From Candidatus Methanomethylophilaceae archaeon (lineage in GTDB: Archaea; Thermoplasmatota; Thermoplasmata; Methanomassiliicoccales; Methanomethylophilaceae): a DNA stretch of 64,000 nucleotides. Shown here piece by piece: positions 37,614 through 47,709 of this stretch (position 1 is the stretch's first letter; every line of letters begins with the position of its first letter). The translations under genes and the position numbers were made by a program. The notes beneath the pieces were generated by a model. It was not told the DNA's origin, did not search any database, and worked only from the letters and a program-made list of their open reading frames with translations. The stretch lies in assembly GCA_944320485.1 (NCBI GenBank), contig CALUHQ010000050.1, forward strand, positions 1 through 64,000, in the 5' to 3' direction.

Positions 37614-39877
37614 AGGAAGTTCCTCGCCAGCATTATCAGAGCAATCACAACGATGATGATGACCACAGCATAGAGCAGCCAGTCGCTACCTCCGCCATCG
37701 TCTTCTCCGTTACCGCCACCGCCCCCTCCTCTGTCCAGGTCGAAGGTCGTTTCGGCGTGTTCGCTCTCGTTCCCCTCGGAATCGTACACCCAGAGCTTGA
37801 CCTCATAGTGTCCGTCCTTCCAATCGTCGGTAGTCGTGATCGAGACCTCATCGAAGTCGGTCCCGTTTATCGTCCATTTGACAGACCTGTATCCCGTGGA
37901 ATCCTTGGCACTCAAAGCGAAATTCCCGTCCTCCAACGGGGTCTTGGTTATGACTGCCTTCAGCTCCTCGTCGGAGGTATCTCCCTCTGGAGTCTGGTCG
38001 ACCACGACGTGAATCTGCATCGACGTCTCGTGGCCTCCGGCCTCGGCTGTTATGGTGTAGTAAGCTGTCTTGGTGTAGGTATGCGTCAGGGTCTTTGCGG
38101 TAGTGTCCTCCGGATCGCTACCGTCGCCCCAGGTGATAGTGTTCACACCTGTTCCTACGGCTTCGTCACTGAGGGTCAGCTTTATGGTCCCGTTCCCGTA
38201 GTCCTCAGTCTCGAAGAATGGCACCCAGTGGGCAACCAGTACCATGTCCTTCGTGATCTGCTTTCCTCCCACTCCGAATACCCATGGCTGGGCGTCATCG
38301 CCCTGCGGATACCATCCAGCGAACATGTATCCAGATTTGGTGGGTTCCGTAACCGCGGTGATCGTACTTCCCGAAGGAGCCATCACGGTGGACGGGGTCG
38401 GGACACCGCCGTCGGCATTGAAGGAAATCTCGAACTCCCTGCTCTCCTCCTCGGACGAGCCGACCTCCCAGACGGCATAGAACATCTTGTCGGACGAGAC
38501 CTTGACGGACACGTCGACGTTGTGATTGACCGTCGCATCCTCCCCGGATGTATCGGACCATCCGACGAGCTTGTGTCCGTCCCTGGTAAAGCCATGTCCA
38601 GGCATCGCAACGGACATCCCGGATTCAACCACGGCTTTGAGCTGTATGTCGTCGCCTCCGTTAGCGTTGAATGTGACCGTTACCGCATCAGCAGCATCCT
38701 CGTCGATCCAGTATGCGTAAGCATAGATCGTCTGCTGTGATTCAGGTATCTTGTACCCATATCCAGGTGCGAATATCGTGTTCGGACTGCCAGACAGATA
38801 CCATCCACCCAGAACGTTACCCGGAGATTCGTATCCGGCCTGAACAGAACTTGGCATGTAATATATGCTGTCAGTTTGAACCGCTTCGGCGGTGATGCTG
38901 AACGAATCAAGTCCCTCAGCACCCCCTGCGACAAACACAATGGCCTTCGTCTGTGCGAGCCAATGTGCCTGGAAATCCTGTGTGGGTACCCCAGCGTGTG
39001 CCGTGTAGAGGGATTCGAGTGCGTATACGCTCGAATTGCCTCCGCCGTCCACTCCTGTCCACCCGTCGAGATTGTATCCAGACATCGATGCGACTGTTGG
39101 TCCCCTCAGTATCGTAGCAGTTCCCGCAGGTATGGTCTCAGCGGGAATCGACGATCCAGTACCTCCATTGAGATCATAGATAATGGTCGTAGGCCGATCC
39201 ATATCGGACATTACGGAGATGACGAACCATGCGGATTTGCTCCCAACGAATTGAGAGATGGAGACCTCCACATAGTACACTCCCGACTCTCTGGGTGCGA
39301 TACCTTCCGCCAGGAAGATCTTACCATCCTCGACATCGCCCCATGACCTCAAGGTGACGAAATCCTGGGTTTTCACCGGAAATACGTCAGCCATGTACTT
39401 GTCCTCCCAACCATCCTCGTCGTAGAGGGATACCTTGAAAGTCTCGCCGTAATCAAGCGATTCCAGTCCCTCGTCGGTAAGATGGGTTCCATTCCCACTC
39501 TGCCAAACGGCCTTGAGCGTGGTATTGCCTTCGGGGGTGAAATCCTCACCAGGCTTCCACGTCTTCTCTGGATTAGAGGCGTCCTGCCATCCTACAAGGT
39601 ATCCATCGCTCTTGGTGTACGATGCCGCAGGAAGCTGTACAGTGTTCCCTTTCTTGATCTTGTACGTGTCCGAAGCCCAGCTCGGCGACGTTCCGCCATT
39701 GGGATCCAGCGTGAGCTCCCAATAGGATGTGCCTGCCGTGGAGTAGCCGTCATCCCCGTAGATTCCCGTCCCCTCCGATTCGGTTTCGGCAGAGGACGGG
39801 AATGCGAAGGCCAGACATGACGCAGTGACTATGAACACCGCCACCAACGCCATGATCCGGCCAGCATTCTCTCTCAT
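37610..39877 (-). CDS. InlB-repeat surface protein with PKD-like domain
   Basis: A 755-residue protein with ATG 39877 after AAGGAGGTAAGAAC. Signal peptide RIMALVAVFIVTASCLAFAF. At least five Listeria-Bacteroides repeats, each with G-W and a closing Y/F-x-A-x-W: LVGWQDAS..LKAVWQS, LDGWTGV..FQAHWLA, LGGWYLSG..YAYW, LVGWSDTS..FYAVWEV, FAGWYPQG..LVAHWVP. Then VNTITWGDGSDPEDTTAKTL is a PKD-like domain. Anchor: LLYAVVIIIVVIALIMLA then RNFL. Probably extracellular, tethered to membrane. Confidence 0.8.
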   Translation of the reverse strand: MRENAGRIMALVAVFIVTASCLAFAFPSSAETESEGTGIYGDDGYSTAGTSYWELTLDPNGGTSPSWASDTYKIKKGNTVQLPAASYTKSDGYLVGWQDASNPEKTWKPGEDFTPEGNTTLKAVWQSGNGTHLTDEGLESLDYGETFKVSLYDEDGWEDKYMADVFPVKTQDFVTLRSWGDVEDGKIFLAEGIAPRESGVYYVEVSISQFVGSKSAWFVISVMSDMDRPTTIIYDLNGGTGSSIPAETIPAGTATILRGPTVASMSGYNLDGWTGVDGGGNSSVYALESLYTAHAGVPTQDFQAHWLAQTKAIVFVAGGAEGLDSFSITAEAVQTDSIYYMPSSVQAGYESPGNVLGGWYLSGSPNTIFAPGYGYKIPESQQTIYAYAYWIDEDAADAVTVTFNANGGDDIQLKAVVESGMSVAMPGHGFTRDGHKLVGWSDTSGEDATVNHNVDVSVKVSSDKMFYAVWEVGSSEEESREFEISFNADGGVPTPSTVMAPSGSTITAVTEPTKSGYMFAGWYPQGDDAQPWVFGVGGKQITKDMVLVAHWVPFFETEDYGNGTIKLTLSDEAVGTGVNTITWGDGSDPEDTTAKTLTHTYTKTAYYTITAEAGGHETSMQIHVVVDQTPEGDTSDEELKAVITKTPLEDGNFALSAKDSTGYRSVKWTINGTDFDEVSITTTDDWKDGHYEVKLWVYDSEGNESEHAETTFDLDRGGGGGGNGEDDGGGSDWLLYAVVIIIVVIALIMLARNFL

Positions 39878-39881
39878 GTTC

Positions 39882-42800
39882 TTACCTCCTTACCAAGATG
39901 ACGATGAATAGAATCAGACAGATGGCAACCAGTATCCAGATGACGGCATCGTTGCCGCCACCCGTATCGTCATCATCGTCGCCACCGTCCTGACCGCCGC
40001 CCGAACCGTCCGTCCAGGCAGCCATCAGTGTTATGTCCGATGTTATGGGCGTGTTCTCGAAGTCGAACTCCTTGCCATCAAGCATCCATCCGTCGAATGT
40101 GTACCCTTCGCGGACGGGATCCTCGGGCCTCTCGGCATGACCTCCCGAAGCTATGCTCTGGGATGTCACCGGGGTCCCGCCGTTCGAGTTGAAAACCACA
40201 TCGAAGGTATCGGTGGATTCACCGACCGCTCTCCATATAGCGAACAGGTCAAGATCCTCAGAGACGGGGATCAACTGACCAGGAGAACAATAGACGTTGT
40301 CCGATCCAGGATCGTTCGCCCAACCGATGAAGTTGTATCCATCACGTTTGGGTTCTGTATCCGGAATCTGGATCTCGACGCTGTCCTCCCCCTCCAGGAT
40401 CTGTCCCATCATATTGTCGGGCATCTCCGTGACACTTGTGTCGGAGACGTTCGGGAAGAACGTTACGGAGACCATACTTCCTCCTACGGACCATATCGCA
40501 TAGAGCGTGAAGTCGTTGGCACTGCTGACTGCCTGACTGGAATCATATCCTCCGTTCAGGGCTTTCTCGTCGGTGTCCCATCCGTTAAAGATGTAGACCG
40601 TACCGTCAGCACCGACACGGGTGGGTTCCTCCGACGGAAGGGTGAAGTGGGACCATCCCTCGGAGTCGGTGGGCTCCACCTTCGGATCGGGGACGCCTTC
40701 GATGACGTCCCCCTCCCCGCCGTTGCCGTCGAACGTCAGGGTGTGGGAATCCTTGCCGTCCCCCCACACCGCCATCAGGATGATCTCAGAGGTCTGTCCC
40801 GAGGTTCCATAGAACACGACAATGTCGCCTGGAGAATAGACGACATCATCCTCGCTGATGATGCCCGATCCGTTGACCGACCATCCCACGAACGTCCTAC
40901 CCGCCAGGGTGGGGATGTAGTCCTCGTCGCTGGGAATCGTGAACGTCCAGTATGTGGCCGCGGTCAACTCCTCCAACGGGGAGGGCTCGCCGTTGGGCCA
41001 TGTACCACCGTTGGCATCGAACTTCAAAACATAGGTGCATCTGTTGTCCCCCCACACGGCGTAGATGGTTTTGGAATCCGAGACATCAATCTTGGAACCA
41101 GCCTCATACTCCACATCATCGACGGTTCCCTCCCCGGGGGTGATCTTCTCTGAAGACCATCCCAGGAACAGATAGCCGAGGTAGACGGGCTGTTCGCTTC
41201 TCACGGTGAATTCATACGAATTGCCGTCCGAACCCCTGGAATCCGTGTATGTAGATTCGTAGGTGTCTGGCCACAGACCCTCGTTGGCATCGTAAGTGAG
41301 GCTGAACGTGTTGATGTTCTCTTCCCATATCGCATGGAGTGTAGTGACATCCTCGTAGACGGTTAACTCGGTCAATTGGTTTGATTGGTATCCGTACTGT
41401 GGGACGTTAGAACCTTCTACCGCCCATCCGAGGAACGTGTAGCCTGTCTGAACAGGCTTCATTGTAGTTATGGTGAACGTGTACGATGACGCTGTTCCGG
41501 TATTCACCGTCTCGTTCGGTGCGTCACCAATCCACGATCCACCGTTGGGATCGTAGATGATGGTGCGCGTATGGGTGGAAGTCTCTCCCAGGACGGTCAG
41601 AGTCTTGCTCTCGGAATAGCCGGAGCCGTCAACCGATGAAGCGATAAGCGTCACCGTACCGGGACTGAGCCCTATGATGACCGCATATCCCCCGGTGGAT
41701 GTTGTGTCTTGGGATGAGATCCTGGCCGATCCCGTCCCATCCATCAAAGAGAATCTGACGCCTCTGTCGTCGGCGGTCGACGGGTAGGATGTCGCCTCTA
41801 TAGTGATGCTTTGGCCGACAGAGACCACCGACGACCCTGTGATGTTGATGTCCGTAACGGGGAAGATGTTCTGAACCCATTGGGCGTACAGCGTCACACC
41901 ATCGCTTTCAGGGATCCAAGTCTCATCATCGAGAATATCGCTCCCAGATTTGGTTGTAGACCATCCGGCGAAAGTGTATCCGGCACGTTCCATCCCATCC
42001 TGCGGCAGGTAGACCGCATCACCCGCCTCCACTTCAACAGAGAGCGAAGGGGTTCCGCCATTGGCATCAAAGTTGACAGTGTAGCTCTCAGCGCTATTGT
42101 CAACCCAGTATCCTCCAAGGTAGAACTGTCCCGTCACCCTGTATCCCATCCCGGGTGCCAGGACGACATCCTCATTGCCACGGATCACCCATCCTCCGAA
42201 GTGGTATCCTTCGGGAATCTCAACATCCTCACCCGGGGTCTCCTTGAGCGTCAGTACATCGCCGTATGACGCGGACACACCCTCGACGCCCGGTGCGTTC
42301 AGCGGGTTGTAAACGATGGCATAGGAACTTGCAAGCCACTGAGCAGTGGCTGTAATGTTCTGCCTATCGATGTTCATGGTGTATTCCCCGTTGGCGGGGA
42401 ATGTGGCCTCTTGCCCATCGATGGAGATGCGCCATCCCAAAAGGGTGTGTCCATTGTAGGATACGTCATCGCCATCGTAGAGGGTGATTGTCGTTCCCAC
42501 CGGTCCGCTCTTGGACGGGAGGCTTGAACCCGATGCAGCGGATCCGCCGTTGAGATCGAACGACACGGTGCATTCCGTGTCCATAGCTGACGGTAAAACA
42601 ATCACAAACCAGAGTGTTGTTGGATTCGTGAACCATTTCATCGTCCATTCTACAAGGTATACCCCGGGTTGAGTTATGTTACCGTAAATCAAACAACTGT
42701 TATTAACGGATTCATTCCAACCCATCCAATCAGGCATATTTACTATCGTAACCTGTCCAGTTAGCCCCTCTTCGCTGTTCGCTATATCCCATAGGTTGAA

Positions 42801-43211
42801 TTCCAGATACTCTCCAGAGTCGGGATAATAGTCTGTCACATGCCTTCCACTGAGTTGACCCCATTCTGCATAGAATGAAGCATCACTGGTAACAGTGAAT
42901 TTGTATCCTGGGTCATAGGATGTTCCACTAGTTGACCCAAGATGCCAAGCCTTCAGGTAGTACCCATCACGTGTGAACATAGTGACGGGAAGTTCGATCG
43001 ACTGATCCTCATGAACCGTGTATGTCCTTGAGGAATCGCCGTCGGCGGTTCCTGAATTACCATAGAATGTTATCGTATGAGTCTCAGTCGTGTCGTATGT
43101 AGCATCAGACTGGTCGCCACCGATGTTGACGACCGCCATCGAACCCAGGATGAGGACGATGGCGAATATCGTCATCAATATATTGCAACTGTGTCCGCAT
43201 CTTTCCATCAT
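39882..43211 (-). CDS. InlB-repeat surface protein with bacterial-Ig (BIG2) domain
   Basis: A 1109-residue protein with ATG 43211 after GGGAGGTCAGAT. Signal/anchor: ILMTIFAIVLILGSMAVVNI. About ten InlB-type repeats are spread along the protein; the middle ITGSSVVSVGQSITIEATSY with TVTLIASSVDGSGYSESKTL is a BIG2-type Ig domain. The closing part FDGWMLDGKEFDFENTPITS is the usual last repeat. Anchor: VIWILVAICLILFIVILV then RR. Its stop is 4 bp before the next ATG in sequence; the start overlaps the stop of 43208-47344. Family role in bacteria: protein-protein or host binding. Confidence 0.8.
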   Translation of the reverse strand: MMERCGHSCNILMTIFAIVLILGSMAVVNIGGDQSDATYDTTETHTITFYGNSGTADGDSSRTYTVHEDQSIELPVTMFTRDGYYLKAWHLGSTSGTSYDPGYKFTVTSDASFYAEWGQLSGRHVTDYYPDSGEYLEFNLWDIANSEEGLTGQVTIVNMPDWMGWNESVNNSCLIYGNITQPGVYLVEWTMKWFTNPTTLWFVIVLPSAMDTECTVSFDLNGGSAASGSSLPSKSGPVGTTITLYDGDDVSYNGHTLLGWRISIDGQEATFPANGEYTMNIDRQNITATAQWLASSYAIVYNPLNAPGVEGVSASYGDVLTLKETPGEDVEIPEGYHFGGWVIRGNEDVVLAPGMGYRVTGQFYLGGYWVDNSAESYTVNFDANGGTPSLSVEVEAGDAVYLPQDGMERAGYTFAGWSTTKSGSDILDDETWIPESDGVTLYAQWVQNIFPVTDINITGSSVVSVGQSITIEATSYPSTADDRGVRFSLMDGTGSARISSQDTTSTGGYAVIIGLSPGTVTLIASSVDGSGYSESKTLTVLGETSTHTRTIIYDPNGGSWIGDAPNETVNTGTASSYTFTITTMKPVQTGYTFLGWAVEGSNVPQYGYQSNQLTELTVYEDVTTLHAIWEENINTFSLTYDANEGLWPDTYESTYTDSRGSDGNSYEFTVRSEQPVYLGYLFLGWSSEKITPGEGTVDDVEYEAGSKIDVSDSKTIYAVWGDNRCTYVLKFDANGGTWPNGEPSPLEELTAATYWTFTIPSDEDYIPTLAGRTFVGWSVNGSGIISEDDVVYSPGDIVVFYGTSGQTSEIILMAVWGDGKDSHTLTFDGNGGEGDVIEGVPDPKVEPTDSEGWSHFTLPSEEPTRVGADGTVYIFNGWDTDEKALNGGYDSSQAVSSANDFTLYAIWSVGGSMVSVTFFPNVSDTSVTEMPDNMMGQILEGEDSVEIQIPDTEPKRDGYNFIGWANDPGSDNVYCSPGQLIPVSEDLDLFAIWRAVGESTDTFDVVFNSNGGTPVTSQSIASGGHAERPEDPVREGYTFDGWMLDGKEFDFENTPITSDITLMAAWTDGSGGGQDGGDDDDDTGGGNDAVIWILVAICLILFIVILVRR

Positions 43212-46200
43212 ATCTGACCTCCCAGAACAAAGTAAGATACGACTGCCAGGATCGCTACGATGGCTGCAGGAACTAGTACGACAAAGGTACTGCTCGCGAC
43301 AGCGACGATGAAGAGAATCACAGCCAATACAGCCAGAACGATCCAGATGTACGACGTCCAGTCCTCCCCCTCATGCGAGGGATCGTCGGGACTCTGTCCG
43401 CCTGTGGAGATCCAGACGGCCTTGAGGGTCATGTCGCTGTTCACAGGGTTGGTGAAATCGTACTTGCTGCCGTCATCCGAGTACCATCCGCCGAAAGTGA
43501 ATCCGTCCCTGACGGGGGTCTCGGGCTCCGATACGGTACCTCCAGCGATGATCCACTGATCCTCGACATCGGTTCCTCCAGACGTGACGAACTCCACATG
43601 GTGCTCCCACACATCGGTCTCCATGACACGGATGGTGAACGTCGCCATGGTCGGACGGTAGTCGTCGCCATCAGTGACGGTGATGGTTAGCTCATAGGTG
43701 CCAGGTTCGAACGGGGTGCCACGGATTGTGTGCCCGTTCACGTTCAGCCAATCCGCGGCGGAACCGCGGATGGTCACCGAGAACACGTCGATGTTCGTGG
43801 TGACCTCGTAGGTATACTGCGTCCCGACATCGGTGCGGTCCGCAGGCTCGGATGTCAACTGGATGATAGTGTTGTCGATGAGGTGCCATACCGCGAACAG
43901 AGTCGCATCCCTGACTCCGGAGACGAAGATCTCGCCGGGCTGATACTCAACATCCCCTCCATAGGATGTAGACCAGCCAAGGAACTCGAATCCCTCCATC
44001 GTCGGGATCTCGGATGTTATCTGGAAGCTGTGGATCGTCCCATCGCCTATCTCGATGATGGTCTGAGGAGCGCCCGATGCGCCCTCGCCCACGTCGAACG
44101 ACAAGGTGAACACCGTGTCCTCGGACTGCCAGACAGCATAGAGGACGGTATCGGAGTCTATCACGGATATTACGTCACCCGGCTGGTACACAGCCTCAGA
44201 GGGGTCGTCCGCCGTCGCCCATCCCATGAACACGAAGCCATCCCTTACAGGCGGTTCGGAGGGTATCCCGAACTCGTAGCATCCGTCAGCGGAAGAACCG
44301 CTGACAGCATCGATCTCGGAACCGCCTTTGGTGTCGAAGGTCAGCGTGTACTCCACGAACCTGTCCTCCTCCATCCAGACAGCGTACAGTGTGGTGTTGA
44401 TCGCGTGGGATACGAACTCGTCTCCCCCGACGTACTCGACGGGGCCCCCGTCGTATGTCGCCCATCCTGTGAAGACATACCCCTCTCTGACCATGCCGTC
44501 GGACGACGGTATGATGAATTTGGCCTGTCCGTCCTGGGAAGGTCTGGTCATCTCCGACGGTGCGCCCGTCCCATCGCCAACGTCGAAATACAGATGGAAG
44601 TCGACGGATGCGGAATAGGGAAGCCACACGGCGTAGAGTGTGGTGCTGATCGATGTGGCGGTGTACCTCTGCCCAGGCTGGATCTCGGCGGAACCGCCCT
44701 CCGACACCGCCCATCCGAGGAAGAGGAAGCCGTCCAGCTCCGGAACTGTATCGGGTATCGTGAACTCGTAGGAGTCCAGAGAGTATCCTGTCAGGGGCGA
44801 CATCCCGCTGCCGTCTCCGGTGTCGAAGGACAGGGTGAACAGGGAGAACTCCTGCCACACGGCGTAGAGCGTGCTGTGCTGTACGGTAGCGACGAAGCTG
44901 TCGCCTGGATGGTATGTGACCGCACCCCCGTCGGAGGTGGACCACCCCAAGAACCCGAAGCCCTCCCTCTCTGGAATAGTGGACGGTATGGTGAACTCGT
45001 AAGTGTCCTTGACGGTCGTTCCCGTCTGATCCTGCGAGATCCATGTCCCGCCTCCGAGTTCGAAGGACAGTGTGAACGGCATAGGGAGCCTCTGCCATAC
45101 GGCGTAAAGATCCGTCACGGGTTTGAGCAACGTGATCTGTGAACCCGGCTGGTATGCGACGGTTGAGGAACCGTCCTCGACTGCCCATCCGAGGAAGAGG
45201 TGATACTCGTCCCACTCGGGCTGGACGGACGACACGGTGGCCGTATACGAGGATGAGACGGTCACGAAGGTGTCCACGTCCGGTCCGTCGATCCCCCCGT
45301 TCAGATCGTATCTGATTTCGAAGACGTTGCCCTCGATCTCCTGCCAGACAGCATAGAGAGTGGTCGTACCGGTCTGTTTGAACGTATAGGGCTCTCCGGG
45401 CATCACATTGGGAGTCTTGGACTCCGAACTGACATCGGACCATCCAAGGAAAATGTGGAACTCGTCCCATGTCGGTATGTCGCTGGAGATAGGAACGGAA
45501 TATGTGTCGTTGACGGTCTCATAGGTGTCACCCGTAGGGGCGCCATGTCCGCCGTTGGCATCGTAGGCCAAGGTGTAGTAGTGAATCTCCTGCCAGACGG
45601 CGAATATCTCGGTAGTGTCGACGTGGACGACGGTGAACTTATCGCCTGCGACCATTATGCCGTCGTCACTCGGTTGGGTATTCTGATTCGTGGACCAACC
45701 TACGAACCTGTACCCCTCACGGGTCGGTTCGGTTGACGAGATCGTGAACTCGTAGGTCGTCTGCGCCCCGGTGTTCGTGCCTGTGGCATCGCCGGGTCCG
45801 CCCTGACCCTCGTTAGGATTGTAATGAAGGGTGTAGTTGTTGATGGTGATCGTCCAGACATCGTAGAGATTGATCTCCTTAGTTCCCGCGTCAACGGAAA
45901 TCCTCTCTCCGGGCTCGTACATGGCGGATGTCGCACCAGACGTCTCAGACCATCCCAGGAAGGTATACCCGGAGCGATACGGGATCTCCTCGGAGACGTA
46001 GAACCAATCCGAACCTCCCTCGATGATCACTATGGAATCCTCGGTCGGACCCCCCGTTCCCAGCGTGACGTGGTAGTAAACGTTGGTCTCCAATCCCCAA
46101 ATCGCATAGTACGTGTACCCATCCCTGAGACTGGCATAGGCGCCCCCGTTGTACAGCGACCCGTTGCCGTCCTCGTCGGTGCACCATCCCATGAAGGCAT

Positions 46201-47344
46201 ATCCCGACCTCGAAGGTTCGCTGTTGGGGAGGTATCCGTAGCCGCTGGAACTGCCGGACACCTTGTAGATGTCGGACGGGCCACCGGAACCGCCTTTAGC
46301 ATCGAAGGAGATGTGGTTCACATAGAACGTCCTCTCGTCGTACTCGCCAGAGCCGTCGGTCGCACTCACACGGACGGTGAACGCCCCCGATCCGTTGCCT
46401 GTGGCGACGAACCTGCGCTCCGAATCGTTGGTGTACTCGTGGCTCTCCTCCATCGTCACGAGGTTGGAACCTTCGACGACGGACCATGAGAGCTCGGGGT
46501 TGTAGGCGTTGGTAGGGAACGCATCGGCGGTGATTATGAGGTCGTCACCGCTGGAGAACCCCTGATAGATGGCAATGGATGTCACGAGCCTCGCGGTGAC
46601 CGTCACCTCGAAGGTGGCGGAGGTGTTGCCGTCGGAGGACTCGCAGATGACGACGATCCTCCCAGGGTCGCTTCCCTGGATGACGCACGTGCCTCCTGTC
46701 GATGTGTCCGTGGTCCTGGTGATCTTCCCGTACTGCGAACCCGACTGGATGTCCCACTCCACATGACGGTCGTCAGCCGTCGTGGGAGATGTGGTGGCGG
46801 TTAGGGTGATCGTCCCGCCGGTCGTCACGCTGTCGGAGGATGACGAGGATCTTATGCTGATGCTCTGGACGAGACCCGCGTCGGGATCGACGGCACGGAT
46901 CACGAAGGACCTGTTCTCGTCAACCTCGTAGCTGCCACCAGACTGGACGTAATGGTAGCTGACCGTAATGGTACCCGCCTTGCTCACAGTCCCAGAGACT
47001 GAGGTGTCCCCAGACGTGCTGACGGACAGCCCGTACCCAGAAGTTACGGATCTGAAGTTGTATGTGTAGTTGCTCGATCCGTGGGACCAACTGTCAATGC
47101 ATCCAGTGATGCTGACCGATGCTCCCACACTGACGTAGACATCGCTCAGCACCGGCACGTTCGTACCGCTGATGTCGATGTCTATCGCATCGTAGGGGTC
47201 GGAACTACTGCCGCTGGGGTTCTCTCCCGTCCATGTGCCCGAGGCGTCCGACTCATCGGTCAGCGCGAAGCCGACCGACAGGGCGGATACGACGAACAGG
47301 AGGACAGCGACCATCGCAAAGAGCACCTTTCTGTGCTCATCCAC
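43208..47344 (-). CDS. 1378-residue InlB-repeat surface protein
   Basis: The start chosen is GTG 47344 after AAAGGGGGTATCTGTC, which gives a clean signal peptide (RKVLFAMVAVLLFVVSALSV, cleavage near ALTDESDA). TTG 47398 and ATG 47392 are in-frame alternatives. Residues about 180-290 are Ig-like (BIG2: TVTTGGTITLTATTSPTTAD). Eleven InlB-type repeats follow, for example FLGWSTSDGGAVTYHPGDSF..LYAVWQE. A He_PIG-like Ig domain (DWLNVNGHTIRGTPFEPGTY) comes after. The end has three hydrophobic stretches (WIVLAVLAVILFIVAVASST; FVVLVPAAIVAILAVVSYFV). First gene of the four-gene surface operon. Confidence 0.8.
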   Translation of the reverse strand: MDEHRKVLFAMVAVLLFVVSALSVGFALTDESDASGTWTGENPSGSSSDPYDAIDIDISGTNVPVLSDVYVSVGASVSITGCIDSWSHGSSNYTYNFRSVTSGYGLSVSTSGDTSVSGTVSKAGTITVSYHYVQSGGSYEVDENRSFVIRAVDPDAGLVQSISIRSSSSSDSVTTGGTITLTATTSPTTADDRHVEWDIQSGSQYGKITRTTDTSTGGTCVIQGSDPGRIVVICESSDGNTSATFEVTVTARLVTSIAIYQGFSSGDDLIITADAFPTNAYNPELSWSVVEGSNLVTMEESHEYTNDSERRFVATGNGSGAFTVRVSATDGSGEYDERTFYVNHISFDAKGGSGGPSDIYKVSGSSSGYGYLPNSEPSRSGYAFMGWCTDEDGNGSLYNGGAYASLRDGYTYYAIWGLETNVYYHVTLGTGGPTEDSIVIIEGGSDWFYVSEEIPYRSGYTFLGWSETSGATSAMYEPGERISVDAGTKEINLYDVWTITINNYTLHYNPNEGQGGPGDATGTNTGAQTTYEFTISSTEPTREGYRFVGWSTNQNTQPSDDGIMVAGDKFTVVHVDTTEIFAVWQEIHYYTLAYDANGGHGAPTGDTYETVNDTYSVPISSDIPTWDEFHIFLGWSDVSSESKTPNVMPGEPYTFKQTGTTTLYAVWQEIEGNVFEIRYDLNGGIDGPDVDTFVTVSSSYTATVSSVQPEWDEYHLFLGWAVEDGSSTVAYQPGSQITLLKPVTDLYAVWQRLPMPFTLSFELGGGTWISQDQTGTTVKDTYEFTIPSTIPEREGFGFLGWSTSDGGAVTYHPGDSFVATVQHSTLYAVWQEFSLFTLSFDTGDGSGMSPLTGYSLDSYEFTIPDTVPELDGFLFLGWAVSEGGSAEIQPGQRYTATSISTTLYAVWLPYSASVDFHLYFDVGDGTGAPSEMTRPSQDGQAKFIIPSSDGMVREGYVFTGWATYDGGPVEYVGGDEFVSHAINTTLYAVWMEEDRFVEYTLTFDTKGGSEIDAVSGSSADGCYEFGIPSEPPVRDGFVFMGWATADDPSEAVYQPGDVISVIDSDTVLYAVWQSEDTVFTLSFDVGEGASGAPQTIIEIGDGTIHSFQITSEIPTMEGFEFLGWSTSYGGDVEYQPGEIFVSGVRDATLFAVWHLIDNTIIQLTSEPADRTDVGTQYTYEVTTNIDVFSVTIRGSAADWLNVNGHTIRGTPFEPGTYELTITVTDGDDYRPTMATFTIRVMETDVWEHHVEFVTSGGTDVEDQWIIAGGTVSEPETPVRDGFTFGGWYSDDGSKYDFTNPVNSDMTLKAVWISTGGQSPDDPSHEGEDWTSYIWIVLAVLAVILFIVAVASSTFVVLVPAAIVAILAVVSYFVLGGQI

Positions 47345-47429
47345 GACAGATACCCCCTTTCCCCATCCCGACGATGCGGAATGCGTATTCATTCTCAATC
47401 TGGTGCATAATTACTCTCCTGCGCAGAAG

Positions 47430-47452
47430 CCGTCCAGACGCCGTCTGGACGG
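47430..47452. other. Perfect 10-bp-stem hairpin in the leader of the surface operon
   Basis: CCGTCCAGAC-GCC-GTCTGGACGG lies in the 47345-47504 leader. It is about 80 nt before the chosen GTG and about 55 nt after the predicted transcript start. A 10-bp perfect GC-rich stem is stable enough to affect translation or RNA life, or to be a protein-binding site. The 47453-47709 remainder holds the promoter and no gene. Confidence 0.6.
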
Positions 47453-47504
47453 TATGCGGACGATCGAGTGAGTGAAGGATTATGAACAGAGGAATGCCGA
47501 TGGA

Positions 47505-47542
47505 TGGAGTGATGCTACAAATCGAAAACACTTTTAAAGCGT
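47505..47542 (-). promoter_or_regulatory. Shared-type promoter of the surface operon
   Basis: GCTTTAAAAGTG (47530-47541) is followed on the minus strand by TTTTCGATTTGTAGCATCAC. Start near 47508. It is one of the clearest copies of the shared spacer. Confidence 0.65.
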
Positions 47543-47709
47543 TCAAAGCGGAACAGAACCCAGCAGAATGAGAGAACCGATCCGCATACATCCCCGGAAC
47601 AATTTCGTGACCGAACCTACGTGATTCGGAGAGATCTGACGAAAATCAAGAGAACAAAGGTGCGGAGGACCGCACTCTGACGGCCCTCCAAGACGTTTAG
47701 ATCGAGGTT

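Noticed and set aside
43208-47344. Repetitive DNA that might be a CRISPR array
   Set aside because: The periodicity is of InlB-type protein repeats with varied DNA; no uniform repeat-spacer pattern.
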